Shown in pieces: positions 54,166 to 64,000 of a stretch of DNA of 64,000 nt; position 1 is the stretch's first letter, and every line of letters starts with the position of its first letter. Both the position numbers and the translations under genes were made by a program. This DNA is from Nodosilinea sp. E11 (GTDB lineage Bacteria > Cyanobacteriota > Cyanobacteriia > Phormidesmidales > Phormidesmidaceae). The stretch is from positions 2,102,001 to 2,166,000 of the forward strand of contig NZ_CP136520.1 in the NCBI RefSeq assembly GCF_032813545.1, read 5' to 3'. The notes under the pieces were generated by a model. That model did not search any database and was not told the origin of the DNA. It saw only the letters and a list, made by a program, of their open reading frames with translations.

Positions 54166-54663
54166 ATGACCTACACCTTAAGCGCCCCTGGAACGGCCTC
54201 TGTCGGTCTTGCCACTCCTGTGTCTAGCGCCATTGCGGCCTTTAATAACCTAGCAACCGACGAGCAGTTGGGCCTGCTCTGGGTGCTGTATGACAATATG
54301 GGGCGAGCTATCACCCCAGCGGCTCCCGGTGCTGCCCGCCTGCAATTTGCCGAGGGTCTGCTGGCCCAGGTACGGGAGATGGCTCCCGCTGATCAGCTTC
54401 AGTTTATGCGTGACCTAGTTGAGCGCAAAAATACGCCAGCCACCCGCGCCTACGGCGTGCTGACCAACAACACCAAACTGGCGTTTTGGTTTCAGTTAGC
54501 CGAAGCGATGCGGGCGGGCACAGTCATTGCGGTGCCCGATTACTACAAAATGGGTGACGCCGCTGTGGCGCTGTTTGGCCAAATCTCAACGCTTGATTTT
54601 AACCAGCAGATTACGGTGCTGCGCCAAGCCGTTGTGGCGATGGGCGTAGACCCGCTCGCCTAG
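54166..54663 (+). CDS. Helical carotenoid protein (OCP N-terminal domain homologue)
   Basis: A 165-residue protein homologous to the N-terminal domain of the orange carotenoid protein. It retains the carotenoid-tunnel aromatic residues of the OCP NTD: LLWVLYDNMG (the Trp/Tyr pair) and the LTNNTKLAFWFQLAEAMRAG stretch (matching the Trp110 region), with Pro-rich IAVPDYYKMG. Such helical carotenoid proteins (HCPs) quench singlet oxygen, and some quench phycobilisomes. The CTDH gene downstream suggests the HCP4-type gene pair known from Nostoc. Clade is inferred from context. Confidence 0.9.
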   Translation: MTYTLSAPGTASVGLATPVSSAIAAFNNLATDEQLGLLWVLYDNMGRAITPAAPGAARLQFAEGLLAQVREMAPADQLQFMRDLVERKNTPATRAYGVLTNNTKLAFWFQLAEAMRAGTVIAVPDYYKMGDAAVALFGQISTLDFNQQITVLRQAVVAMGVDPLA

Positions 54664-54699
54664 GTTCATAACCTCAAGCTGGGTTCTCTAACGGTGGCT

Positions 54700-54840
54700 A
54701 TACTGAACCCTGAAGATTACCCCCGATTTGTAGGGGCGTAGCATGCTACGCCCCTACGGGGTTCCTGATTCGGGGCGTAGCATGCTATCCCTACGGGGTT
54801 CCTGATGATGAACCGGGGTTTACCAAATTGGATTTGGTAT
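54700..54840. repeat. MITE-like palindromic repeat, copy 2
   Basis: Ends ATACTGAACCC and GGATTTGGTAT match copy 1 at 956-1061, and the same 28-bp palindrome (54730-54757) is present, followed by a duplicated GGGGCGTAGCATGCTA segment. It has inserted between the HCP and CTDH genes and may also act as a hairpin for the HCP transcript. Confidence 0.75.
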
Positions 54841-54969
54841 GACAGCGTCTAAATACCGCCCTTGGGGAACCCAGGCTGGCCTTCGGCGGTCATTAGCTTC
54901 TGCCAAAGGATAGACGTATTAGCGGGTGTAGCTCCGTACCTTGAAATCATTCATCTCAGGAGGATGACG

Positions 54970-55401
54970 ATGGCGACTCGTACCGCTGAAGCAACTCTGA
55001 ATCTAGCCGCGATCGCCCCTGTGGTCGATCGCTACTTCACGGGATTCAATGCCGAAGATTACCATGCCGTAGCCGACCTATTTGGGGCAGACGGAGTGCT
55101 ATTTGCGCCCTTTGAAGACCCAATTGTAGGGGCAGAGGCCGTTTATACCTATCTGCAAGCTGAGGCGATCGCCATGCGGGCCACCCCCCTAGAGGCAGAG
55201 GTCACCCCCATGTCTGGGGAGGATCAGTCGCTGCCCGAGGATGGGATCCAACAGGTGGTGGTTAATGGCCGAGTTAAAACGCTGCTTTTCAGCGTCAGTG
55301 TGCGGTGGACCTTCGTGCTGACGGCAGCCAATACGATCCGCTCAGCCGAGATCAAACTGCTGGCCTCCCTTCAAGAGCTGATGGCGTTTGACCGGGGTTA
55401 G
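54970..55401 (+). CDS. OCP C-terminal-domain homologue (CTDH)
   Basis: A 143-residue NTF2-like protein: LAAIAPVVDRYFTGFNAEDYHAVADLFGADGVLFAPFEDPIVGAEAVYTYLQAEA, VNGRVKTLLFSVSVRWTFVLTAANTIRSAEIKLLASLQELMAF. This is the CTD of OCP, whose homologues carry and deliver carotenoid to HCPs. The start is fixed by AGGAGG, directly before an ATG at 54964 (no spacing) and six bases before the ATG at 54970. No Cys is present, unlike redox-responsive CTDHs in which a Cys forms a disulfide. Confidence 0.9.
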   Translation: MATRTAEATLNLAAIAPVVDRYFTGFNAEDYHAVADLFGADGVLFAPFEDPIVGAEAVYTYLQAEAIAMRATPLEAEVTPMSGEDQSLPEDGIQQVVVNGRVKTLLFSVSVRWTFVLTAANTIRSAEIKLLASLQELMAFDRG

Positions 55402-55432
55402 CGCGCTCAATAGGCTAATCATCACAGCCGCC

Positions 55433-55879
55433 CTAAGCGGCCTTGGGCACGGCTGTCTGACCCCAGGCAGCCGTGATTAGCGATCGCCCCAGGTTCAAAT
55501 GCTCGGGGGCAGATTGCCAGTCGGGGTGAGCGGTCAGCAGCAGCGACTCTAGAGATTCGGCGTCGAACAGGTGCCACACCTCATGGCCCGTAGAGTGATC
55601 GGCGATCGCATAGCAGTTGAGAGCCACACAGTGAATCACAAGGCGATCGCTCAGCCCGGCGGGCAGGGTCAGCTCTTGGCCAATGGTTAAATTTCTAAAA
55701 TTTCGAATGGCCTGCTTAAATGCCTCTGCACTCTGGGCTGATAGACCCGACAACACCCGCAGCGATCGCTGATCACCATTGACGTAAATCCAGTAGCGGC
55801 GCAGGGGATCAATGCCCTTTAGCCAGGGAGAGTCGTCGTCGAGGCGATACCGGGGGGTCAAAGACAGTTCAGAGAACAT
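55433..55879 (-). CDS. Conserved hypothetical protein
   Basis: A 148-residue protein of unknown function: MFSELSLTPRYRLDDDSPWLKGIDPLRRYWIYVNGDQRSLRVLSGLS, AFKQAIRNFRNLTIGQELTLPAGL, HEVWHLFDAESLESLL. There is no signal peptide or membrane segment. It looks complete, with an ATG start. No family is recognised. Confidence 0.65.
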   Translation of the reverse strand: MFSELSLTPRYRLDDDSPWLKGIDPLRRYWIYVNGDQRSLRVLSGLSAQSAEAFKQAIRNFRNLTIGQELTLPAGLSDRLVIHCVALNCYAIADHSTGHEVWHLFDAESLESLLLTAHPDWQSAPEHLNLGRSLITAAWGQTAVPKAA

Positions 55880-55992
55880 GGCGTTGGGTCGTAGTCGACA
55901 CCTTTAAGCATCCGACAACTAACCAATTTTTCTCAATTCGCCGCAATAAAAGTATAGGAAGGCTGCAAAAACCGTTACGTTAGCCTTTACAG

Positions 55993-57648
55993 TTAGTCGG
56001 TAAATTCGCGACTGTCCACAGCGGCAGTTGCAGTCGGCAGCAGGGCAGGCAAGATTAGGCCTTGAGCCAGGGGCATTTGCCCGTAGGTAAACCCGTGGGG
56101 AATGCCCTCTAAGCGGGAGCCCCAGTCGGCGAAAACATAGGGACTGCCGTAAATGACGACGCCCCGTAGCAGGCCAGCCGCCCGCAAAGCATCGATCCAG
56201 GTAGTGGCTAGCTGTAGCAGGTTGGCCGATCCCCGAAAGGGGTTACCCCGCACAAACACCTGCACCAGACTGGGCCGCAACTCGTTCTGAGGCCACTGCT
56301 GACAGCCCTGGGTATCGAGGAGCTTGAGCCGAAAATGATGGCTTTGGGGCCAGGCGATCGCAGCGGCGGTGCGGTCTAAAAAGCGGCAGCCTACTGCGTC
56401 ATCGACCATCACCAGGTTGTCGCCGGGGGCGGCAGCCGTACAAGGCTCTACCTGCCCCTGCACCGTCATTGAGGCCGTTAGCAGGTCAGCCGCTAGCTGT
56501 CGAGTAGCGGGCTGGGCCAGGGCTTGAAGCTGGATCGGGGGCGGCGGCAGGTGTTCCCAGGCGTGGCCGGCACCGTCGGCAATCAGCGCTGGTGCCGCCT
56601 TTTGCTTGGCGCGCCAGAGGCGTTCTACGCTGGCCAAAATGCGCTCTGGGGCAATGCGGCCCCGGTTCACCGCCTCTACTACCGCCGCGATCGCCCCCTC
56701 AGGATCACCGGGCATCAGCAGTACATCGGCCCCGGCCTCTACCGCGAGCACCGCCGCTTCGTAGGGGCCGTAGGTGCGGGTAATCGCCCCCATAACCAGA
56801 GCGTCGGTAACAATTAGCCCGTCAAAGCCCAACTGCTGACGCAGTAGCCCGCTTAACGTGGGGGCCGACAGCGTAGCCGGATAGCGATCGTCTAGGGCCG
56901 GAATGCTCAGGTGGGCCGTCATTATCGCATCGACCCCGGCGGCGATCGCCCGCCGAAAGGGCTCTAGCTCCAGAGTTGCTAAGCGATCTAGCCCGTGGGC
57001 CAGCACCGGCAACTCGAGGTGCGAATCGATGGCGGTGTCGCCGTGGCCCGGAAAGTGTTTGGCCGCAGTCAGCACCGGCTGGGTTTGGGCTCCGCGTAGA
57101 AAAGCCTGGGTGAGAGCACTCACACTGGCCAGATCATCCCCAAAAGCCCGCACATTAATGACTGGATTTTTGGGGTTGTTGTTGATGTCAACTACCGGAG
57201 CCAGCACCCAGTTAATGCCTAGGGCCAGGGCCTCGGTGGCGGTGGCCGCCCCAAAGGCTTCGGCGTAGGCCAGGGCGGTGGCCAGATCGCGCTCGGCTAC
57301 CGTCGACAGGGCCATCGGTGGCGGAAACCAGGTCGCACCGCTAAACCGCTGACCAACTCCTTCCTCAATATCTGCCGCAATGAGCAGCGGCACAGTGGCC
57401 TGGCCCTGAAGCGTCTGGGTTTTAAATCCCACTTCGGCAGCGCTGCCGCCGAGCAAAATCACCCCGCCCACGCCCAGTTCTTCTACATAGCGGGTTAGGG
57501 TGGCGCTGTCGGCCTCCCAGGCAGGGTAGCGAATTTCGTGATCAAACAAATGGCCTGAGGCCCGCACCACCACCATCTGAGCAACCTGCTCGGCCATCGA
57601 TAGGCGATCGGGGGCGGGCAGGCGGGTAGTGGCGATCGCCCAATTCAC
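55993..57648 (-). CDS. Glycoside hydrolase family 3 (NagZ-like beta-N-acetylhexosaminidase)
   Basis: A 551-residue GH3 protein. The NagZ-type active-site loop is [20 protein letters not shown], with the substrate-facing His/Asp, then [12 protein letters not shown] and LPVLAH. A C-terminal domain of about 200 residues follows the (beta/alpha)8 barrel, unlike the short bacterial NagZ. It probably removes N-acetylglucosamine from muropeptides, or another beta-linked sugar. The GTG start overlaps the rbfA stop as GTGA, so the two are translationally coupled. Confidence 0.88.
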   Translation of the reverse strand: MNWAIATTRLPAPDRLSMAEQVAQMVVVRASGHLFDHEIRYPAWEADSATLTRYVEELGVGGVILLGGSAAEVGFKTQTLQGQATVPLLIAADIEEGVGQRFSGATWFPPPMALSTVAERDLATALAYAEAFGAATATEALALGINWVLAPVVDINNNPKNPVINVRAFGDDLASVSALTQAFLRGAQTQPVLTAAKHFPGHGDTAIDSHLELPVLAHGLDRLATLELEPFRRAIAAGVDAIMTAHLSIPALDDRYPATLSAPTLSGLLRQQLGFDGLIVTDALVMGAITRTYGPYEAAVLAVEAGADVLLMPGDPEGAIAAVVEAVNRGRIAPERILASVERLWRAKQKAAPALIADGAGHAWEHLPPPPIQLQALAQPATRQLAADLLTASMTVQGQVEPCTAAAPGDNLVMVDDAVGCRFLDRTAAAIAWPQSHHFRLKLLDTQGCQQWPQNELRPSLVQVFVRGNPFRGSANLLQLATTWIDALRAAGLLRGVVIYGSPYVFADWGSRLEGIPHGFTYGQMPLAQGLILPALLPTATAAVDSREFTD

Positions 57649-58121
57649 TCCTCTTCGTCCTCAGCGGTGGGCATGGCATCTAGGGCAGTGAGTTCAGTAG
57701 CGTCACTGCTACCCATGGCGATCTCAGAATCAGCTTCAAACAACTCGTCGGTCAAGCCCTTTTCGGCTCGCTCCTGGCTGAGCTGATTAATCAAGGAGAG
57801 CACCTTGGTGCCCCGCTCCATCCCCAGGTCTTGCTTAAAAATGATCTCGGGGGTGCGCCGCAGCCGCAGCCGCTGGCCCAGCTCACTACGGACAAAGCCG
57901 GTAGCCGCATTTAGGCCCTCCATGGTCTCCGCCTTGGCTTCGTCGGTGCCATAGATGCTGACAAAGACCTTAGCGTGCTGCAAATCACCAGACACATCGA
58001 CATCGGTGACGCTCACCATACCGGCTCCTACCCGGTCGTCTTTGATGTCTAGCATCACCATCTGGCTGATTTCTCGCTTGATCAGCGAAGCCACCCGCTC
58101 TACGCGACGATTGTTGGGCAT
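57645..58121 (-). CDS. rbfA: Ribosome-binding factor A
   Basis: A 158-residue RbfA needed for 16S rRNA 5' end maturation and 30S biogenesis. Family blocks: [64 protein letters not shown]-terminal acidic tail of about 40 residues is added. It overlaps the GH3 gene. Confidence 0.95.
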   Translation of the reverse strand: MPNNRRVERVASLIKREISQMVMLDIKDDRVGAGMVSVTDVDVSGDLQHAKVFVSIYGTDEAKAETMEGLNAATGFVRSELGQRLRLRRTPEIIFKQDLGMERGTKVLSLINQLSQERAEKGLTDELFEADSEIAMGSSDATELTALDAMPTAEDEEE

Positions 58122-58157
58122 TAGGTCTGTACTCCTGAATGTAATTTTCTCAACCCT

Positions 58158-58355
58158 CTAGCCCAGACCTAGCATGGCGCGCAGCGTAAAGGTCAGAAAC
58201 AAGAACCCGGCTACCACAGCGCCAATTAGCGCGATCGCCGTAGCAGGCCGCTGAAGCAACGGCACCAAGGGCTGCGCGGCGTTTAAGAACACGCCCAGGG
58301 TAAAGGAAATAAAGTAGCGAGGGTAGCGGGAAACGTTATCAAAAAAATCTTTCAT
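58158..58355 (-). CDS. DUF751/Ycf33-like small membrane protein
   Basis: A 65-residue protein: MKDFFDNVSRYPRYFISFTLGVFLNAAQPLVPLLQRP, then a second membrane segment. This is the DUF751 pattern related to plastid Ycf33. Its function is unknown; possible thylakoid location. It is 36 bases upstream of rbfA on the same strand. Confidence 0.8.
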   Translation of the reverse strand: MKDFFDNVSRYPRYFISFTLGVFLNAAQPLVPLLQRPATAIALIGAVVAGFLFLTFTLRAMLGLG

Positions 58356-58623
58356 AGGGACAGATTGGCACGTTAGGCGATAGCAGCAGCGCAGGGGTGA
58401 TCAGGTGCTTGCTTCACATCCTACCGTAAGAAATGTGGCCTTTTGGGTCGAAAGACTGAGCCAAAACCCGCCTCTGTGGTCAGAGCCCCGGCGGTAGAGC
58501 AACAGTCTGCCCCGCTCTCAACGTCAAGATAGCCAATCGGCGATCGCCCTTTTTGCAGCGATCGCTACCCCCAAAGGACCGGCTGGCCCACGCAAACAAA
58601 ACCTCTACATCTTGCCTAAACCG

Positions 58624-58917
58624 CTACAGTCGAGTACGTCGACCGACCAAGAGCCGGTTCAGCAGCGCCAAGATCAGGGTAAACACCGTAGCCCCAATAA
58701 TCGACCAAATAATTGGAAACGACTGGCCGCCAATTTGCAAGGCAAACAGCTCCGGCAGCCCCAGATTGCGGGCCATGAGTAGCCCCAGATAAGACCCGAT
58801 AAAGCCCACCACAATTGAGGTCAGGCATCCCCCCGCCGTATAGCCTGCCAACGATTGACCAATACCGCCACAGATGGCGGCGACAACCAACAGCACCAGT
58901 AGCTCGATTAGCCCCAT
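58624..58917 (-). CDS. GlsB/YeaQ/YmgE family stress-response membrane protein
   Basis: A 97-residue polytopic protein of the transglycosylase-associated family: VVAAICGGIGQSLAGYTAGGCLTSIVVGFIGSYLGLLMA, WSIIGATVFTLILALLNRLL. Members respond to acid or osmotic stress. The start is ATG 58917, based on the family N terminus MGLIELL. Confidence 0.85.
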   Translation of the reverse strand: MGLIELLVLLVVAAICGGIGQSLAGYTAGGCLTSIVVGFIGSYLGLLMARNLGLPELFALQIGGQSFPIIWSIIGATVFTLILALLNRLLVGRRTRL

Positions 58918-59160
58918 AGCCCTTGCCTCCTCCCTCGCGCTCAAACCACAACGGTCGCAGCATAACCGTTAGGTAGAGGTTCAGCATGTAGCGCCAGATA
59001 TAGCTCTAACGAGAGAGCCGGTTCTCTAGGCTAGAAACTAGGTCACCGTAGCGATTATCTTCTTTGTCAAGCTCATCCTGCTATGCGATTAGCCTCGGCG
59101 GGATGGCAGCGGAAATCAAGCCAGGAGCCCTGCCTGCATCAGACAGAGTCTTGCTGTTCC

Positions 59161-60309
<1,149 letters not shown>

Positions 60310-60358
60310 AGGGTGGGCAGCCCACCATTGGGGAAAAAGTTTCCCAGAAGACGCCTAA
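60310..60358. repeat. Copy of the GGTGGGCA-GCCCACC palindromic repeat
   Basis: GGGTGGGCAGCCCACCATTGGGGAAAAAGTTTCCCAGAAG is nearly the same as the second unit at 50825-50876, including the final TTTCCCAGAAG. It flanks the IS110 copy. Confidence 0.6.
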
Positions 60359-60389
60359 AGGAGCCCATTGCCGCTCAGCGCCTGGCTGA

Positions 60390-61433
60390 TTACTGCTTGA
60401 GCGTGCGCGGGTCGAGGGCATCGCGCAGGCCATCGCCCAGCAGGTTAAAGGCCAGGGTAGTCACCACAATCAGAATTGCCGGGGGCCACACCAGCCAGGG
60501 TTGCAGTACCAAAATCGAGGCATTGGTGGCCAGGGTGAGCATGTTGCCCCAGGAGGCATCGGGCTGCTGAATGCCCAGGCCAATAAAGCTCAGCACCGCC
60601 TCAGCCAAAATAAAGCCAGGAATGGCCAGGGTGGCGGCAATAATACCGTAGCTGGCCGTCTGGGGCAAAATGTGGCGGGTGATGATGTAGAGCGATCGCC
60701 CCCCCATCACCTGGCTAGCCTGGACAAATTCTCGCTCTTTGATCGACAGCACCTGGCCCCGAATTACCCGCGCCAGCCCGGCCCAGCCCACCAGCGACGT
60801 AATCAGCACGATTAGCAAAAACCGCTGGGTGCTAGAGATGCCCGCCGGCAGCACTGCCGCCAGAGCCACCAGTAGATAAATACTCGGAATCGTCATCAGC
60901 ACTTCGACAAAGCGCATCAGCACGCCATCGACCGCGCCGCCAAAGTAGCCCGCCATGCCCCCCACCAGCATACCCAGCGGAAACGAAATGGCAATGCCAA
61001 TCAGCCCGACGCTGAGGCTGACCCGACTGCCGTGGATCAGGCGGCTAAACTGGTCGCGGGCCTGCTCATCGGTGCCTAGCAAGTTAATCCGGGCGGGGCC
61101 AGCGGTGTCAAACAGGGTGAGTCGCCCCTGGTCATTGCGGTGCAAGATCCGCAGGGCCGAGGGTTGGGTGCGATCGACCACAATCTCCCGCTCCCCGGTC
61201 TCGATATCCACCGGCCCCTGGGTGGTGGGGTAGACATGGGGAAAGAACCGCCCGGTCTCGGCGTCGCGCCAGTAGACCTGAGTAGGGGGCAACAGCGACC
61301 CATTGAGCTGGGACTCGTAGGGGCTGTAGGGGGCAAAAAAGTCGGCCCCCAGCGCTACGCCGTAGAGCACGATCAGCAGAATTGCGCCCAGCTGAGCTAG
61401 GCGATTGGTTGTAAGCTTGCGCCACCAGGTCAT
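60390..61433 (-). CDS. ABC transporter permease (DppC/OppC-like)
   Basis: A 347-residue permease of the peptide/nickel ABC transporter family. After an N-terminal membrane segment and a long extracytoplasmic insertion (about residues 35-110), the BPD_transp_1 domain has the EAA-type loop REFVQASQVMGGRSLYIITRHILPQ and FILAEAVLSFIGLGI. The C terminus NLLGDGLRDALDPR is the DppC signature. No ATPase or second permease is adjacent, so partners lie elsewhere. The IS110 element is downstream. Confidence 0.88.
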   Translation of the reverse strand: MTWWRKLTTNRLAQLGAILLIVLYGVALGADFFAPYSPYESQLNGSLLPPTQVYWRDAETGRFFPHVYPTTQGPVDIETGEREIVVDRTQPSALRILHRNDQGRLTLFDTAGPARINLLGTDEQARDQFSRLIHGSRVSLSVGLIGIAISFPLGMLVGGMAGYFGGAVDGVLMRFVEVLMTIPSIYLLVALAAVLPAGISSTQRFLLIVLITSLVGWAGLARVIRGQVLSIKEREFVQASQVMGGRSLYIITRHILPQTASYGIIAATLAIPGFILAEAVLSFIGLGIQQPDASWGNMLTLATNASILVLQPWLVWPPAILIVVTTLAFNLLGDGLRDALDPRTLKQ

Positions 61434-61453
61434 AGGCCGATTGCAGAAGGGGG

Positions 61454-62302
61454 TTAGGTGTGGATTACGGTTTGCTCGTTCTCCACCATAAACACGTTTG
61501 AATAGAGGTTAGCAATAATTTGCTTCCCTTCTTGAGTGAGCGACAGATAACGCAGCCCGTCTTGGATGTAGGGATGCACAACTTTCCAGTAGAAGGTGGG
61601 GTAGTTGGCCCGCAGATCGCCGGGGTGCTGATAGCCCAGGTGCTGGTTTTGGCCGGTCTCTTCAAACTCGTAAAACAGGGCAGCAATCTTTTTTAGGTAG
61701 CGGGGATCGCTAAGTTGGCCAATTAAGTCTGCCGCTCGCACCAGCCCAGGGAAGTTTTGAGTATCCTGGTGGTCTTCTTCTTTGGGCACCGGAAAGCGGG
61801 TCAGTTCGATGTTGTGCTTAATCACCTTGGCATCGATCACCGGGTTGATGCCAAACCGCTCTTCGATGAAGCGCTTGCCCCGGTCGACGTGGTAAGGGGT
61901 GAGGGAAGCGTCGGAGGCCCCAGGCTGGAGCATGACCATTTCGTCGCCCTGGCCAGTGGAGTAGAGGTGGTTGCGGTCTTGGTCGTTGCGGCACACTCCT
62001 TTGACATAACCAATGTCGTGGCACACCAGGGAAATGATGAAGTGCATCCAGTCTTTGCAGGTGACGCCCCCCTCCCGAATGTGCTTGCCCCGCAGAATCT
62101 CTTGGCCCACCAGGGCCACCAGCACGGTGTGCTCGACGTTGTGGTAAAGGGCGTCGCTGTTGGCGATATTCTCTAGCGCCATGCTGCCCGCCCAGGCAAT
62201 GATGTCTTCGTAGTCAGGGTTTTGACCGCCGTAGGTGCGGTGGTAGCCAATCCGGAGCTTCTCTACAAAGTCACTGATGAGGATTTCGGTAGCGTTAAAC
62301 AT
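61454..62302 (-). CDS. HD-domain protein (Npun R2821-like phosphohydrolase)
   Basis: A 282-residue metal-dependent HD-family protein. It has a phosphodiesterase-like metal site with YHNVEHTVLVALVGQEILRG and LVCHDIGYVKGVCR (H...HD), and later NIEL and RAADLIGQLSDPRYLKKI. Such proteins are common in cyanobacteria; their nucleotide substrate is unknown. ATG at 62302. The permease starts 20 bases after its stop, so co-transcription is likely. Confidence 0.85.
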   Translation of the reverse strand: MFNATEILISDFVEKLRIGYHRTYGGQNPDYEDIIAWAGSMALENIANSDALYHNVEHTVLVALVGQEILRGKHIREGGVTCKDWMHFIISLVCHDIGYVKGVCRNDQDRNHLYSTGQGDEMVMLQPGASDASLTPYHVDRGKRFIEERFGINPVIDAKVIKHNIELTRFPVPKEEDHQDTQNFPGLVRAADLIGQLSDPRYLKKIAALFYEFEETGQNQHLGYQHPGDLRANYPTFYWKVVHPYIQDGLRYLSLTQEGKQIIANLYSNVFMVENEQTVIHT

Positions 62303-62598
62303 TCCCAAGACCTGCCTTTTTGAGTTCGAGCCGCTTGAAGTCGTGCCGCTGGCGTGAGGGTAGCAGTGACGATGGGTGATTGAGGCTCACGCGGGTAGAT
62401 ATCTTGCTATTAGACCAAACCTTCCCCGATCGAGGGTGTGATTCAAGTCAGCAAAAATCATGAACTTTGTCGCTCAACCTGGGGAAAGGGCCAATTTTCT
62501 GGGTAAAACAAGCGATCCCAAGGACGAGGGGCTTTAAGTCATAATGAGAAAATAAATATTTCGTAACTTATCTGGCCGTTAGCTGAAAGGGTGTGCCT

Positions 62599-63912
62599 GT
62601 GCAAAATATCGAGTCCTCTGACCCCTTACCACCAGCGGCTGTTCCAACCGTTAATCAAGATACGATCCACTATAGCGAGGCTACCGCTGGGCGTGAGCCT
62701 CGCCGCCGCTGGTCGGGGGTGCTGCTGGGCCTAGGGGCTGGGGTGCTGCTCACCCTGGTAGGCACCCAGCTTTTGGGTGGGCGAGAGACTGCCCCATCCG
62801 ACACAACCGAAGCGCCTCCCGCCGTAGCGACCCAGACGGTAACGGTGGCCGCTGTCACCCCAGCGACCGTGGCCGATACCCTGGCCATTAACGGCAGCGT
62901 GCAGGCAACGGATTTGCTGACGATCGCCCCTCAGGCCAGCGGCTTACAGATTCGCCAGATTTTGGTGCGCGAGGGCGATGCGGTGAGTGCCGGCCAGGCG
63001 ATCGCCACCCTAGACGACGCCACCCTCCAGGCCGACCTGCGCCAGGCCCAGGCTCAGCTGTCGGTTTCCCAGGCCCAGGTGACTCAGCGGCGGGCGGCGC
63101 TGGCCCAGGCTCAGGCCAGTTTAACGGAAGCCCAGGCCACCCTGGCCCGCAACCAAACCCTGGCCGATCGCGGTGCAATTAGCCAGCAGGAACTGGGTAG
63201 CCTGCGCACCCAGACCGTCACCGCCCAGGAGTCGATCAGTCTGTCGCGGGCGGAGGTGGAGAGTGCCGAAGCGGGGGTGCGATCGCAGCAGGCCGTCATC
63301 GACCGCCTGCAAACCCAGCTCACCCAGACCACCGTGCGCGCGCCTGTCTCGGGCACCGTGGCCGAGCGACTGGCCACCGTCGGCGATGTTTCAGCCACGG
63401 GCAGCCCCATTGTCACGCTGATTCAAAACAACCAGCTGAAGCTAGCTGCCGAAGTCCCCCAAGCCCAGCTCGACCGGGTGGCGATCGGTGCCCCGGTCAC
63501 CATTACCTCCAACGCCGATGGCCGCCTACAGCTCCAGGGCACGGTGCAGTCGATTGACCCAGTCGTGGATGCAGCAACACGGGTGGCGACGGTGAATGTG
63601 TCGCTGCCCCCCAGTGACCTGCTGCGACCCGGCATTTTTCTGCGTGGCGAGATCACCACCAGCTCCCGCCAGGGGCTGACGATTCCGGCGACGGCGCTGC
63701 AACCCCAGCCCGACGGCAATACCCAAGTGTTTGTGCTGGGTGAGGGCAACGTGGTGACTGCCCGCACGGTAGATCTAGGCAACCGGATTGCCGCCAGCGG
63801 CGACCAGGCCGCCCGGGTCGAAATCCTCCAGGGGCTGCAATCGGGGGAACAGGTGGTTACCTCCGGCGTCGGGTTCTTACAAGACGGCGATGTGGTAACG
63901 GTGGTGGAGTGA
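62599..63912 (+). CDS. RND efflux periplasmic adaptor (HlyD/AcrA-like)
   Basis: A membrane-fusion protein of about 437 residues. A single N-terminal membrane segment (GVLLGLGAGVLLTLVGTQLLGG) is followed by a lipoyl half (IRQILVREGDAVSAGQAIATLDDATLQADLRQAQAQL), a long coiled coil and the returning lipoyl strand TTVRAPVSGTVAERLATVGDVS, then beta-barrel and membrane-proximal domains. GTG 62599 is best placed after AAAGG; the GTG two codons before is also possible. The RND pump is expected just beyond the window. Confidence 0.92.
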   Translation: MQNIESSDPLPPAAVPTVNQDTIHYSEATAGREPRRRWSGVLLGLGAGVLLTLVGTQLLGGRETAPSDTTEAPPAVATQTVTVAAVTPATVADTLAINGSVQATDLLTIAPQASGLQIRQILVREGDAVSAGQAIATLDDATLQADLRQAQAQLSVSQAQVTQRRAALAQAQASLTEAQATLARNQTLADRGAISQQELGSLRTQTVTAQESISLSRAEVESAEAGVRSQQAVIDRLQTQLTQTTVRAPVSGTVAERLATVGDVSATGSPIVTLIQNNQLKLAAEVPQAQLDRVAIGAPVTITSNADGRLQLQGTVQSIDPVVDAATRVATVNVSLPPSDLLRPGIFLRGEITTSSRQGLTIPATALQPQPDGNTQVFVLGEGNVVTARTVDLGNRIAASGDQAARVEILQGLQSGEQVVTSGVGFLQDGDVVTVVE

Positions 63913-64000
63913 AGAGGTGAAGGGTAGATGAACCCCGTAGGGTACATTCGGCGGCCCCTAACCCCTCCTTCATCCCTGCCCGCCAATGCACCGCCAATGC

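Overview
This window looks like the chromosome of a cyanobacterium, probably a filamentous Leptolyngbya/Nodosilinea-type lineage. The evidence is psbO, a form IB rbcL-rbcX-rbcS operon, two CpcS/CpeS-type phycobilin lyases, an OCP-derived carotenoid protein pair, and very frequent GCGATCGC (HIP1) octamers. The lineage is an inference; no rRNA or tRNA gene was seen. Most of the window is compact housekeeping sequence. Accessory material is limited to one IS110 element, several short MITE-like or palindromic repeats, and one CHAT-STAND cluster.

Layout. 0-9 kb holds photosynthesis and carbon fixation genes: psbO, the minus-strand rubisco operon with a strong terminator and a long promoter region, a seven-bladed propeller protein and two divergent bilin lyases. 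9-18 kb holds rpmG-rpsR-rnb, a Rieske oxygenase, a grxD-bolA pair, a subtilase, ExoD and an alpha/beta hydrolase. 18-28 kb holds gatA, a Bax-inhibitor-1-like protein, pgi, mscL, ssb and mreBCD. 28-36 kb holds a HAD protein, HIT-dtd, a COG0523 metallochaperone followed by a Rieske protein, a GDSL lipoprotein, a flavoprotein and a TolQ-like channel. 36-46 kb holds a DUF2993 protein, aroF with its leader, pyrH-frr, a polyprenol/phytol-kinase-like protein, pip, nnr and a rhomboid. 46-53 kb holds a 1360-residue CHAT-STAND-TPR protein and a chain of small genes behind it. 53-64 kb holds trpD, the HCP-CTDH carotenoid pair, rbfA-GH3, an IS110 element, an HD protein with an ABC permease, and an RND adaptor.

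The most unusual structure is the leader of aroF (DAHP synthase) at 37841-38228 on the minus strand. A TTGACG-17-TAGATT promoter is followed by two tandem transcription attenuators. Each has its own short ORF rich in Trp, Tyr and Phe codons (cores FYFWW and WYYGFFY), an antiterminator stem formed with the leader codons just after the aromatic run, and a competing intrinsic terminator. The encoded AroF lacks room for an N-terminal feedback domain, so this RNA leader may provide much of the end-product control. I know of no described cyanobacterial example, but I could not search for one.

A second candidate system is the CHAT-protease/STAND-NTPase/TPR protein, with an upstream same-strand set encoding a zinc-ribbon protein, a small C-terminally membrane-anchored protein and a DUF6883-DUF4926-like pair. 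This may be a cyanobacterial death or defence module.
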